A stretch of 53,952 nt of DNA from an uncultured Clostridia bacterium (GCA_937916195.1 CALFTO010000106.1:1-53952), one strand, 5' to 3'; shown: positions 9,210-17,461, counted from the first letter of the stretch. A program made the numbers and translations. The notes: generated from the sequence alone by a model not told the origin.

Positions 9210-9238
9210 TTGTAGGGGCAGGTCTCCGTGCCTGCCCG
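9210..9238 (+). repeat. REP hairpin inside the RAYT gene (copy A)
   Basis: GTAG followed by the stem GGGCAGG/CCTGCCC with a short loop. It is a perfect inverted copy, over 29 nt, of 9396-9424. It lies in frame in the RAYT coding sequence and encodes TGRHGDLPL on the minus strand. Confidence 0.85.
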
Positions 9239-9395
9239 TGTATCGAGCCTCAATATTATCAATCGTGATAAGAAGATGAATATGATTTGGCATTACAATT
9301 GAATTTTCCACATCAACATTTTCATAATGTGTATTGATATACCCTATGGCTTTTTCTACCTCTCTACCCAACGGAGTCAAAGCAATTGCTTCTCG

Positions 9396-9424
9396 CGGGC
9401 AGGCACGGAGACCTGCCCCTACAA
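9396..9424 (-). repeat. REP hairpin inside the RAYT gene (copy B)
   Basis: Perfect inverted copy of 9210-9238, with 157 bp between the two. On the minus strand it begins TTGTAG and encodes VGAGLRACP in the RAYT protein. The pair has REPIN-like geometry (two REPs facing each other). Confidence 0.85.
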
Positions 9425-9553
9425 TGTCTGTTCTTGATTTATAATGTGCTAACAAATGTCGCTTGTCTTTTACACATACGGTAACAAAATAACATCCGTT
9501 TTGGGAATAATCATACCCTTTTAACCTAATGTTTTTTCTCTTGGGTAAATTTT

Positions 9554-10573
9554 TCATAATACTTTAATTTTAAAACCGGCTGACCTTATGAGCCTGTTAT
9601 ACACCGCGAGCCCCATACCTTTTGTGTCGGGACAACGGGCATAAACTTTATGAGCACCCATTTCGTCCAGTTCACGTAATGCATCGAATAATCGTGCGGA
9701 TTGGCTATATCCGTCATTTTCTTTGCCGTATTCAACACTTGGGCAACTTAATTTTTCGCCCTCACCGTCGAAACACAATGCGCTAATATTATTTTCACCT
9801 TCGCAAAGGGATTTAAAATCTTCAAAAGTACTTTTTATGAGTGTTATATCCGCCCTTGGTGCATAATGCTTGTATTTCATACCTGGGGAAGATGCAACAG
9901 CACCGTCTTCTAATTTATTTAGCACCGCGTCATCAACCACAATTTCACCTATGAGAGCAGTCATTTCTTCAAGAGTAACTCCACCGGGGCGAAGAAGTCT
10001 TGGTGGCTCTTCTGCAAAGGTAATTACGGTTGACTCTACGCCGATTTCACAAGCACCGCCGTCAATAATCAGCGGAATTCTGCCGTTCATATCGTCAAAA
10101 ACATATTTCGCATTTGTTGGGCTGGGGCTACCCGAAAGATTTGCCGACGGAGCGGCGAGGGGAAGTCCGCAATTTTCGATAATTGCTCTTGCGTATTCGC
10201 TCTTCGGCATTCTGACAGCAACTGTGTCGAGATTTCCCGAAACTACATTTGAAATTCTCTCGCTCTTTTTCATTATCATTGTAAGGGGAGCGGGCCAGAA
10301 ATTTTCAGCCATAATTTTGACTTTTTCGGGGATTTCTTCGACCAATGGTGCTAAATCCTCAAACTTTGCAATATGCACAATTAAAGGATTGTCACTCGGT
10401 CTGCCCTTTGCAATAAAGATTTTTCGCACAGCCGTTTCATCAAAGGCATTCGCCGCAAGTCCGTAAACTGTTTCGGTTGGAATTCCCACAACTTCACCGT
10501 TTTTTAGCAACTCGGCAGATTTCTCTAACGCTTTTTCATATTCAGTTGCAATGTTGATTACTACTGTATTCAT
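9554..10573 (-). CDS. L-threonylcarbamoyladenylate synthase (Sua5 type)
   Basis: Makes threonylcarbamoyl-AMP from threonine, bicarbonate and ATP for the t6A37 modification of ANN-decoding tRNAs. At 339 residues it is the long Sua5 form: an N-terminal TsaC/YrdC domain (about 10-200; motifs GIPTETVYGLAANAF, KGRPSDNPLIVHI, APSANLSGSPSPT) and a C-terminal Sua5 domain (about 225-339) joined by a linker with SPGMKYKHYAPR. Its start overlaps the preceding hypothetical gene by 32 bp and its stop overlaps the RAYT start by 4 bp. An AAGGA site lies 11 bp upstream of ATG 10573. Confidence 0.95.
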   Translation of the reverse strand: MNTVVINIATEYEKALEKSAELLKNGEVVGIPTETVYGLAANAFDETAVRKIFIAKGRPSDNPLIVHIAKFEDLAPLVEEIPEKVKIMAENFWPAPLTMIMKKSERISNVVSGNLDTVAVRMPKSEYARAIIENCGLPLAAPSANLSGSPSPTNAKYVFDDMNGRIPLIIDGGACEIGVESTVITFAEEPPRLLRPGGVTLEEMTALIGEIVVDDAVLNKLEDGAVASSPGMKYKHYAPRADITLIKSTFEDFKSLCEGENNISALCFDGEGEKLSCPSVEYGKENDGYSQSARLFDALRELDEMGAHKVYARCPDTKGMGLAVYNRLIRSAGFKIKVL

Positions 10574-11408
10574 TTTCTATATATTCCTTTGCTACTCTGC
10601 AATCATACAACTCAAAATTTCCGTTTGCTACCTGAATCAATGTGCTTGCATATTGAATTGCCTTTTCTTTATTGTTTTGCCTTTTATAGTAGTTAAAAAT
10701 AGCAAAATATCGTGAAAATACAGCACTTTTACCAATACGTTCGGCTAATTTCATATCATTCAAAACAATTGTTTCAAAATTAGGGTCATCAGTAAAAAAT
10801 GAATTAACAAAATGAGTGTTGTTGTCAATCATATTAATAAGAGTTATTTTTGCTAACCCTTTAGCAGCACTTTTAAATTCATACGCTTTCTTTATGTTGA
10901 TTTCGTATTCATCAAAGTTTTCTTCATAAAGATTAAGAGTAGCGTTATTGTAAAAAAACACTGAAGATATAAGTGGATTGGTTTCTATATCGAAGTGTTG
11001 ACGGAACAACTCATTTTCCTTTTTTGCTTGTTGAAAATATCCTAAATTTATTAAATAAGCAATTCTGTTAGCACAAAGTTGTTGAATTTCCTTTTTGAAT
11101 TTTGGGTTTATTACGCTTAAAAGGTAGTCTGTTCTTCTAAGTGCTTCACCATTTTGAAGTTCTTCTTGTGGTTGAACTGATAAAACTATTTTTGAATTAA
11201 CAACTAATTTAGGGTAAAACCAAAACATAATTGCAGCAAAAATAAGAGATGCAAAACAAGCAATTGAATCAAAATCTATTGAAGTTAAAAGAGAAGTAAT
11301 GATTACCAAAAATGCAAGAGAAAGGAAAATGGCAGTAAAAGCCAAATTGAAAATATTAGGCTTGGTTATTGCAAACATTTCAAGCTTGTTAATTTTAAAA
11401 AGTTTCAT
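10542..11408 (-). CDS. Unknown protein with two N-terminal membrane segments
   Basis: I do not recognise this 288-residue protein. Residues about 15-45 and 50-70 are two hydrophobic helices; the rest is a soluble, mostly helical domain with Asn, Tyr and Lys-rich sequence and short helix pairs that could be TPR-like. It is visibly more AT-rich than its neighbours. ATG 11408 follows AAAGGATG. It lies between prfA and sua5, where many Bacillota carry the release-factor methyltransferase gene prmC; that gene is not present here. Confidence 0.75.
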   Translation of the reverse strand: MKLFKINKLEMFAITKPNIFNLAFTAIFLSLAFLVIITSLLTSIDFDSIACFASLIFAAIMFWFYPKLVVNSKIVLSVQPQEELQNGEALRRTDYLLSVINPKFKKEIQQLCANRIAYLINLGYFQQAKKENELFRQHFDIETNPLISSVFFYNNATLNLYEENFDEYEINIKKAYEFKSAAKGLAKITLINMIDNNTHFVNSFFTDDPNFETIVLNDMKLAERIGKSAVFSRYFAIFNYYKRQNNKEKAIQYASTLIQVANGNFELYDCRVAKEYIENEYSSNQHCN

Positions 11409-11438
11409 GAAAACATCCTTTCAAACGAGAACTTCATA

Positions 11439-12509
11439 TTATTCCTCTGCTTTTAATTTTTCTGCAGTATCGGCAGTGATGAGTGCGTCAATAATCTCGT
11501 CAATATCGCCGTTCATAATCTGCTCGATTTTGTAAAGAGTAAGACCAATTCTGTGGTCGCTTACTCGTCCCTGCGGGAAGTTGTATGTTCTTATTCGCTC
11601 ACTTCTGTCACCTGTGCCAACCTGACTTTTACGTTGACCTGCGATTTCTGCGTCGTGCTTTGCCTGCTCGATTTCTAAAAGTCGTGAACGAAGAACTTTA
11701 AGTGCTTTATCTTTGTTTTTATGCTGACTTCTTTCATCCTGACACTCAACCACCATACCTGTGGGCAGGTGAGTAACGCGGATTGCCGATGATGTCTTAT
11801 TAACCTTTTGACCACCCGCACCGCTTGAACGGAACACATCAATTTGAAGTTCTGCGGGGTTAAGTTCAAAGTCAACATCTTCTGCTTCGGGAAGAACAGC
11901 AACAGTAACGGTTGAAGTCTGAATTCTGCCCTGACTTTCAGTTTCGGGCACACGCTGAACTCTGTGAACACCACTCTCAAACTTAAAGCGTGAGTATGCA
12001 CCGTCACCGTCAACGCTGAAAATAACTTCCTTGTATCCGCCTAATTCTGTGGGGTTTTCAGAAAGAATTTCCATTTTCCAACCGCGAGCCTCCGCGTACA
12101 TTGTGTACATTCTGAAAAGTGAATTTGCAAAAAGTGCCGCCTCTTCACCGCCTGCACCGCCACGGATTTCAATAATAACGTTTTTGTCGTCATTTGGGTC
12201 GCGGGGGAGAAGAAGAATTTTAAGCTCTTCCCAAGTAACGTCAAGCTGTTCTTTTGCAGTTTCAAATTCTTCCTGCACCATTTCTTTAAAGTCTTTGTCC
12301 ATTCCGCCCTCGTCGAGTAACATTTTTGACTCTTCAAAGGTGTCTTTATAACCCTTGTATTCGCGGAATTTCTCAACTACGGGAGTTAACTGCTTTAACT
12401 CCTTCATTAATTTTGTGTATAACTGTTGGTCACTTACAGTTGCAGGGTCGCAAAGCTGTTCGTTGACCTTTTCAAATCTTTCTTCAATGCCCAAAAGTTT
12501 ATCAAACAT
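11439..12509 (-). CDS. prfA: Peptide chain release factor 1
   Basis: Class I release factor of 356 residues that reads UAA and UAG and triggers peptide release. The GGQ catalytic loop appears as SSGAGGQKVNKTSSAIR, and the PxT-type stop-recognition region and the C-terminal DHRIGLTLYK block are present. Length is normal. Its start overlaps the end of the DUF951 gene by 8 bp. Gln of GGQ is normally methylated by PrmC, whose gene is absent from this operon. Confidence 0.97.
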   Translation of the reverse strand: MFDKLLGIEERFEKVNEQLCDPATVSDQQLYTKLMKELKQLTPVVEKFREYKGYKDTFEESKMLLDEGGMDKDFKEMVQEEFETAKEQLDVTWEELKILLLPRDPNDDKNVIIEIRGGAGGEEAALFANSLFRMYTMYAEARGWKMEILSENPTELGGYKEVIFSVDGDGAYSRFKFESGVHRVQRVPETESQGRIQTSTVTVAVLPEAEDVDFELNPAELQIDVFRSSGAGGQKVNKTSSAIRVTHLPTGMVVECQDERSQHKNKDKALKVLRSRLLEIEQAKHDAEIAGQRKSQVGTGDRSERIRTYNFPQGRVSDHRIGLTLYKIEQIMNGDIDEIIDALITADTAEKLKAEE

Positions 12510-12699
12510 TTACTTGTTCTCCGTCTCTAAATACTTTTTTAATGTTCTTTTCGATTTTAACGCGGGGCACCATAACCTCGCGGTCGCATTTTGTACAACG
12601 CACACGAAAATCCATACCCGCGCGAAGCACCAAAAATCGCTTTTCACCGCAGGGGTGTTCTTTTTTCATTTCAAGAATATCATTAACTCTTATATCCAT
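12502..12699 (-). CDS. DUF951-family small zinc-ribbon-like protein
   Basis: A 65-residue protein of the DUF951 family (starts MDIRVNDILEMKKEHPCG, then RCTKCDREVMVPR). A CPCG-like single Cys and a CxxC suggest a small metal-binding or nucleic-acid-binding fold; function is unknown. ATG 12699 has GGTGA 5 bp upstream; in-frame upstream ATGs lack a ribosome site. It opens the minus-strand operon that runs down to the M18 peptidase gene. Confidence 0.85.
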   Translation of the reverse strand: MDIRVNDILEMKKEHPCGEKRFLVLRAGMDFRVRCTKCDREVMVPRVKIEKNIKKVFRDGEQVNV

Positions 12700-12817
12700 A
12701 ATTTTCACCATTATATATATTACCATAAATAGTAAAAAAATAAAATACCTTATTTTAATTCTTATTTCACTTTTTCACACATATCATTGTACTAATTTGA
12801 AAATAAAGGTGATAATG

Positions 12818-13738
12818 ATGACAAAATACTACCCTGAGGGTGTTTTATTTGAAACAAAACAGAACAAAAAATGTATTGAGTCCGTAGCATCATTGCGAGA
12901 GTGCTTTTTTGAACAGCGGATTTTAGAGGCACGTGCTACTCTTTGTGACCGCGAGCATAATCTGCACGTTGATTTGGGCGGAATTCACGGTATAATTCCC
13001 CGCGAGGAATGTGCAATCGGCATTGCTGACGGCAGTGTGCGTGACATTGCCATAATTTCAAGGGTTAATAAGCCTGTAACCTTTAAAATTATTGATTTTA
13101 TGGACGATGCGGGAATTCGTACCGCAATTTTGAGCCGTCGTCTTGTGCAAGAGGAATTTATGGCGGATTACATAAACAATCTTAAAGCAGGTGACATTAT
13201 CGACGCTCGTGTTACTCACAATGAGAGCTTTGGCTCGTTTTGTGACATAGGTTGCGGAATTTCAGCGCTTTTGCCAATCGACAGTATTTCTGTTTCACGA
13301 ATTCCGCACCCCGATGTGCGCTTTGCGGTGAATACAATGATAAAGGCCGTTGTGAAAAGTATTGACGAAATGGGCAGAGTTACGCTTTCTCATAAAGAAC
13401 TCTTGGGCACTTGGCAAGAGAATGCCGAAAAATTTAAAGCTGGGCAGACGGTGGGCGGAATAGTCCGTTCAATCGAAAAATACGGCGTTTTCATAGAGTT
13501 AGCCCCAAATCTTGCGGGGTTGGCAGAATTCACACCCGATGTGCAAGAGGGCGAGTGCGCAAGCGTTTATATAAAGAGCATAAATCCTGAAAAAATGAAA
13601 ATTAAGCTTGCAATTGTTGACAGCTTTCCTGCTGATTATCCGCCACAGAATATAAAATATTATTGCAATGATGACCATATAGACCGTTGGCAGTATTCAC
13701 CCGATATTTCCGAAAAACTGATTGAAACGGTATTTTAA
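12818..13738 (+). CDS. S1 RNA-binding domain protein
   Basis: A 306-residue protein with two clear S1 domains (about residues 123-195 and 205-275; GDIIDARVTHNESFGSFCDIG and GQTVGGIVRSIEKYGVFIELA start them) and a degenerate third near residues 30-95. Bacillota often carry such short S1-like proteins in place of or besides ribosomal protein S1, with a role in mRNA binding at the ribosome. ATG 12818 is 5 bp after AAAGGTGA; the adjacent ATG at 12815 is too close. The ORF could extend to 12542 but that part overlaps DUF951 and prfA on the other strand and is spurious. Confidence 0.85.
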   Translation: MTKYYPEGVLFETKQNKKCIESVASLRECFFEQRILEARATLCDREHNLHVDLGGIHGIIPREECAIGIADGSVRDIAIISRVNKPVTFKIIDFMDDAGIRTAILSRRLVQEEFMADYINNLKAGDIIDARVTHNESFGSFCDIGCGISALLPIDSISVSRIPHPDVRFAVNTMIKAVVKSIDEMGRVTLSHKELLGTWQENAEKFKAGQTVGGIVRSIEKYGVFIELAPNLAGLAEFTPDVQEGECASVYIKSINPEKMKIKLAIVDSFPADYPPQNIKYYCNDDHIDRWQYSPDISEKLIETVF

Positions 13739-13744
13739 AAAAGA

Positions 13745-13773
13745 TTGCAAAGTAAAAATCCTTGTGATACAAT
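13745..13773 (+). promoter_or_regulatory. Sigma-A type promoter, surface hydrolase gene
   Basis: TTGCAA (13745-13750), 17 bp, TACAAT (13768-13773), with TGA directly before the -10 (extended -10). It starts 7 bp after the S1 gene ends and lies 32 bp before the next ATG. Confidence 0.7.
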
Positions 13774-13804
13774 GAAAATATCTAATAAGTTGGAGGATGT
13801 TTTT

Positions 13805-15547
13805 ATGAAAAAGGGATTTTTAAAAACATTATTAAGTGTAATTATTTCACTTTCATTGGTATTTGCAATGCTTGTGCCTGCCTTGGCGGTTGATGGTTGC
13901 AATTGTGACAACACACCCGTAGTTCAGGTGCGCGGAATTGGTGAAACTCTTTATGACGAAAACGGCAACGAGATTTTCTCAACCGATAATATCGTCAATG
14001 CTATTCTACCCGAAATTCCAAAGCTTGCAGATTTCTTGCTTACTCAGAATATTGATGCTTTTGTCGCTGCCGTTTCAAATGCGGTAAATACAATTTTCGG
14101 GCCGGTGGCTTATGATAATGATATGAACCGCGACAGCATTGTTACTGTTGACAGCTCAAATGAACCTATTGAGGCATATATGAATACAGAAAATCCTGAA
14201 GGAAGCGAAAAGACACTTGCAGTAATGCTTTATGAGGAATTGGGAGAAAACCACTCATATCTTTTTGTTTATGACTGGACAGCAAACCCATTTGATATTG
14301 CTGATGACCTCAATGATTTCATTCAAGCGGTAAAAGAGAAGTCAGGTCACGATAAGGTAGCCCTTTGTGCCGAGAGTATGGGTGGCTCAATCACCAATAC
14401 ATATCTTGCAGTTTACGGCTACGGTGATGTTGAAACAGTTGTAATGTCAAACTCTGCATTCAACGGTCTTGAGATGCTCGGTCAGTTGTTTACAGGCAAT
14501 CCAGAAATCGACGGTGATGCACTTTCTCGTCTTATTTCACAGAGCATTCGCGGTAATGCAGAATACGGCTCACTTCTCGCATATCTTCCTATATTTGAAC
14601 AGTTGGCCCTTATGGCAAATGATATTTTTGCAATGGCGGGCGACAGAATGTATGAAGAAATTCTTATCCCTATTTTTGGCTACATTCCGTCATTCTGGTG
14701 CTTGCTTCCCGAATACTCATATCTTGAAGCAATGGACTATATGCTTGGTAACGCAGGCGATAATCTTAAAAACTTTGTTTCTTCATATTATGATGTGGTT
14801 GCAAGCGGAACAGATGCAAGAGTTGACGAAATGGTTGAAAGCGAAGATGTAAACTATTTCAACGTCTCAAACTATAACAGATATATTGCTCCCGTTACTC
14901 CATCTGCAAAGTGGAACAGTGACGGTGTAATTGAAACCTATAACACAAGCGGATTTGCAACCGTTGCCGATATGGGCACAACACTTGGTGACGATTATGT
15001 TCAGGCGGATTATACCGACAAAAATATGATTTCACCCGATAATGTGGTTGATGCGTCAACCTGTCAAGCACCAATGCAGACTTGGTTTATTAAAAATCTT
15101 GGTCACATTTCATACAGAACAGATGACGGCACGGGCGATTTTTATGTATGGCTTTTAACTGCTGACGAGCAGTATACAGTTGAGAGTAACGAAGCTTATC
15201 CCCAGTTTATGTATTATGATACAGAAGTTCCAATGCTTATGACCTTTGACGGTGGCGAAGAGGACAATTCGGGTAACGAGGGCGAGGGCACAGTAACTCC
15301 TAATCCCGACGAAAATGAAGGCACAGAAAATGGTGGAAATGGCGAAAACACTGACACCGAAAACAATAACGACAATAACACAAACAACGAGAATAATGAA
15401 GAAAATAACGGCTCGCAAAATTCGCCGAATGAAGAAATCCCAAATACAAATTCTTCATATTATTTCATTCCATTTGTGTTTGTTGCGGTTGTGACATTGG
15501 CAGTGTCAATGCTTGTAATCTTCAAACATAGAAGAATTGAAGAGTGA
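13805..15547 (+). CDS. Cell-surface alpha/beta-hydrolase, lipase-like
   Basis: A 580-residue exported protein. Residues 1-28 are a signal peptide ending VPALA. A catalytic domain (about 35-470) carries the nucleophile elbow AESMGGS with Ser191, a variant GxSxG in which the first Gly is Ala, and resembles lipase/esterase hydrolases. Residues about 485-545 are a low-complexity Glu/Asn/Gly-rich spacer, followed by a hydrophobic helix (about 552-573) and a KHRRIEE tail that anchor the protein in the membrane. No LPxTG motif is seen. GGAGG lies 8 bp before ATG 13805. Substrate unknown; the ester-hydrolase role is inferred from the motif. Confidence 0.75.
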   Translation: MKKGFLKTLLSVIISLSLVFAMLVPALAVDGCNCDNTPVVQVRGIGETLYDENGNEIFSTDNIVNAILPEIPKLADFLLTQNIDAFVAAVSNAVNTIFGPVAYDNDMNRDSIVTVDSSNEPIEAYMNTENPEGSEKTLAVMLYEELGENHSYLFVYDWTANPFDIADDLNDFIQAVKEKSGHDKVALCAESMGGSITNTYLAVYGYGDVETVVMSNSAFNGLEMLGQLFTGNPEIDGDALSRLISQSIRGNAEYGSLLAYLPIFEQLALMANDIFAMAGDRMYEEILIPIFGYIPSFWCLLPEYSYLEAMDYMLGNAGDNLKNFVSSYYDVVASGTDARVDEMVESEDVNYFNVSNYNRYIAPVTPSAKWNSDGVIETYNTSGFATVADMGTTLGDDYVQADYTDKNMISPDNVVDASTCQAPMQTWFIKNLGHISYRTDDGTGDFYVWLLTADEQYTVESNEAYPQFMYYDTEVPMLMTFDGGEEDNSGNEGEGTVTPNPDENEGTENGGNGENTDTENNNDNNTNNENNEENNGSQNSPNEEIPNTNSSYYFIPFVFVAVVTLAVSMLVIFKHRRIEE

Positions 15548-15570
15548 AAATTAAATTACAAACCTTATCC

Positions 15571-15760
15571 GCCTCCCTCTGACGAGGGAGGTGGCATTTT
15601 CGCAAGAAAATGACGGAGGGAGAGAAAAACGCGTAGGGACAGACATCCTTGTCTGTCCGCGGTTTGAGGTTTGTTTTAATGCGGACGCACGAGGACGTGC
15701 GTCCCTACGCGACTCCCTCAGTCTCACTACGTTCGACAGCTCCCTCGTCAGAGGGAGCCG
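15571..15760. repeat. Hairpin-ended MITE-like element with nested REP pair (copy 2)
   Basis: Ends are inverted copies of a hairpin, CCTCCCTC-TGAC-GAGGGAGG at 15572-15591 and CTCCCTC-GTCA-GAGGGAG at 15740-15757. A CATTTTC/GAAAATG hairpin follows the left end (15595-15612). The interior holds two facing REP hairpins (15633-15708). No ORF of note; a short ORF here is spurious. The end hairpins resemble those at 6890, 6977 and 18967. Confidence 0.75.
15633..15708. repeat. REPIN: two facing REP hairpins
   Basis: Left REP at 15633-15659 (GTAG, then stem GGACAGACA/TGTCTGTCC, loop TCCT) and right REP at 15682-15708 (inverted; stem GGACGCACG/CGTGCGTCC, loop TCCT read on the minus strand). Both begin CGCGTAG at the outside. 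The stems differ in sequence but keep pairing, and the GTAG foot is the same as in the two REPs inside the RAYT gene. Confidence 0.8.
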
Positions 15761-15810
15761 TTTTTATATTCTATCAAAATAAAAAAAGTAATATATTTCT
15801 TCAAAACATC

Positions 15811-15839
15811 TTGAAAATAAAGCCGAATAGAAATATAAT
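15811..15839 (+). promoter_or_regulatory. Sigma-A type promoter for galT
   Basis: TTGAAA (15811-15816), 17 bp, TATAAT (15834-15839), 29 bp before the galT ATG. Confidence 0.8.
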
Positions 15840-15868
15840 TATAATAGACCAATTTTGGAGGTTTTTCT

Positions 15869-17365
15869 ATGAACATTTATGAGGCAATCAAATCTCTTGT
15901 AGCATACGCAATAAGAGAGAAATTAATCGAAAAAGAAGATGAAATCTGGGCAGTGAACAGAATTCTCGAAATTCTCGCCCTTGACAGTATTCCTGCCGAG
16001 GTGGAAATAAACGAAAGTGCAGAACTTGAAGCAATGCTTAAAGTAATTCTCGACTTTGCAGTTGAAAAGGGACTTTGCGAAGATTCTGTTGTATATAAAG
16101 ATTTGTTCGACACAAAGGTTATGGGCGTGCTCACACCTCGTCCCTCTGAGGTAATCAGAAAATTCAACGAAGAATATGAAAAGTCACCCAAGGACGCAAC
16201 TGATTATTACTACAATCTTGCTCTTAAGAGTGACTATATACGCGAATACAGAATAAAGAATGACGTTAAGTGGATTACCCATACAGAATTCGGCGATATT
16301 GACATCACAATTAACCTTGCAAAGCCTGAAAAAGACCCCAAGGCTATTGCGGCGGCAACAAAAATGGAGCAAAGCTCATACCCAACTTGTATGCTTTGTA
16401 AAGAAAACGAGGGCTATGCGGGTCGTGTTAATCATCCCGCTCGTCAGAGCCACCGTATAATTCCTATTTGCCTTGACGGTGTTAACGCTTATCTTCAGTA
16501 TTCACCATATGTTTATTATAATGAGCATTGCATCGTATTTGACGAGGCACACACACCAATGAAGATTTCTGAACATAAATTCAGAAGACTTTTCGATTTC
16601 ATTAAGAAATTCCCCCATTATTTTATCGGCTCAAATTCTGATTTGCCAATCGCGGGCGGTTCAATTCTCACTCACGAGCATTTTCAGGGCGGTAACTATA
16701 CATTCGCAATGGCAAAGGCTCAGTATGAAGAGGAGTTCACATTTGAGGGCTTTGAGGACATCAAAGCAGGCATCGTAAAATGGCCTATGTCAGTTATCAG
16801 ACTTCAAGGTCAAGATACTGACAGAATTTGCACTCTTGCGGGTAAAATTCTCGCAACTTGGCGTGATTATACCGATGAAGAGGCATTTATTTATGCTCTC
16901 ACAGATGGCGAAATCCACAACACAATCACTCCAATTGCTCGTTATACAGACGGTCACTACGAGCTTGATTTGGTGCTTCGTAACAATATTACTACTGAAG
17001 AATGTCCCGATGGCTTCTATCATCCACACCCCGAGCATCACCATATCAAAAAAGAAAATATCGGTCTTATTGAGGTTATGGGACTTGCAGTTCTTCCTGC
17101 CCGCCTTAAAACAGAAATGGCAATTCTTCGTGATGCTATTCTTGAAAATAAGGATATTACCGCAGACGAGCGAATTGCAAAGCACGCTGACTGGGCAGAA
17201 ATGATTAAGAATAAGTATAGTGACATCAACTCAGATAACTGTGACGAAATCCTCCGCGACGAAATCGGACTTGTATTTACTGCAATTCTCGGTCAATGCG
17301 GTGTGTTCGACAGAACAGAAGAAGGCAAAGCACAGTTCAGAAAATTCTTGAATAGCGTTAAATGA
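15869..17365 (+). CDS. galT: UDP-glucose--hexose-1-phosphate uridylyltransferase (class II GalT)
   Basis: Transfers UMP from UDP-glucose to galactose-1-phosphate in the Leloir pathway of galactose use. At 498 residues it belongs to the Firmicute class II GalT family rather than the 350-residue E. coli type. Recognisable blocks are YPTCMLCKENEGYAGRVNHP, GGSILTHEHFQGG (a HxHxxG-like segment around the active-site His) and HPHPEHHHIKKENIGLIEVMG. GGAGG lies 8 bp before ATG 15869. It is alone in its transcription unit, with its own promoter and terminator; no galK or galE is next to it. Confidence 0.95.
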   Translation: MNIYEAIKSLVAYAIREKLIEKEDEIWAVNRILEILALDSIPAEVEINESAELEAMLKVILDFAVEKGLCEDSVVYKDLFDTKVMGVLTPRPSEVIRKFNEEYEKSPKDATDYYYNLALKSDYIREYRIKNDVKWITHTEFGDIDITINLAKPEKDPKAIAAATKMEQSSYPTCMLCKENEGYAGRVNHPARQSHRIIPICLDGVNAYLQYSPYVYYNEHCIVFDEAHTPMKISEHKFRRLFDFIKKFPHYFIGSNSDLPIAGGSILTHEHFQGGNYTFAMAKAQYEEEFTFEGFEDIKAGIVKWPMSVIRLQGQDTDRICTLAGKILATWRDYTDEEAFIYALTDGEIHNTITPIARYTDGHYELDLVLRNNITTEECPDGFYHPHPEHHHIKKENIGLIEVMGLAVLPARLKTEMAILRDAILENKDITADERIAKHADWAEMIKNKYSDINSDNCDEILRDEIGLVFTAILGQCGVFDRTEEGKAQFRKFLNSVK

Positions 17366-17401
17366 AATTCAATTGATGGTTTGAGACGCAAATAAACAGA
17401 A

Positions 17402-17430
17402 AACGGAGAATGGTATATCCATTCTCCGTT
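17402..17430. terminator. Bidirectional terminator after galT
   Basis: 12-bp perfect stem AACGGAGAATGG/CCATTCTCCGTT with a 5-nt loop, followed by ATTTTTTAT. It lies between convergent galT and an MFS gene. Confidence 0.85.
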
Positions 17431-17461
17431 ATTTTTTATATTTTTGCATTTTGTACTCATA

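Larger units (their letters stand above)
9036..9557 (-). mobile_element. REP-associated tyrosine transposase (RAYT, Y1/IS200-like)
   Basis: A 173-residue intact ORF of the single-domain HUH (Y1) transposase superfamily, RAYT branch. The metal-binding HUH motif is MPNHIHLL (H92, H94) and the likely nucleophile is Y146 in the LWQSRYNDHIIR block, a family hallmark. RAYTs act on REP hairpins marked by a GTAG tetranucleotide. Uniquely informative here, two copies of such a hairpin are embedded in the coding sequence (9212-9238 and 9396-9422), encoding about residues 46-54 and 107-115. The ATG overlaps the sua5 stop (ATGA), so translation is coupled, and coaE follows. No insertion-sequence ends or target duplications are visible, which fits a domesticated single-copy RAYT. 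Confidence 0.9.

Noticed and set aside
9870..10466. 198-codon plus-strand ORF
   Set aside because: Antisense to the sua5 gene, low-complexity Ser/Ile-rich translation and no ribosome site; a shadow of real coding sequence.
12542..12817. N-terminal extension of the S1-domain protein
   Set aside because: The extra codons overlap DUF951 and prfA on the other strand, and a good AAAGGTGA site supports ATG 12818.
15591..15882. Two short plus-strand ORFs between the hydrolase gene and galT
   Set aside because: They translate the repeat element and the galT promoter; no ribosome site or family resemblance.
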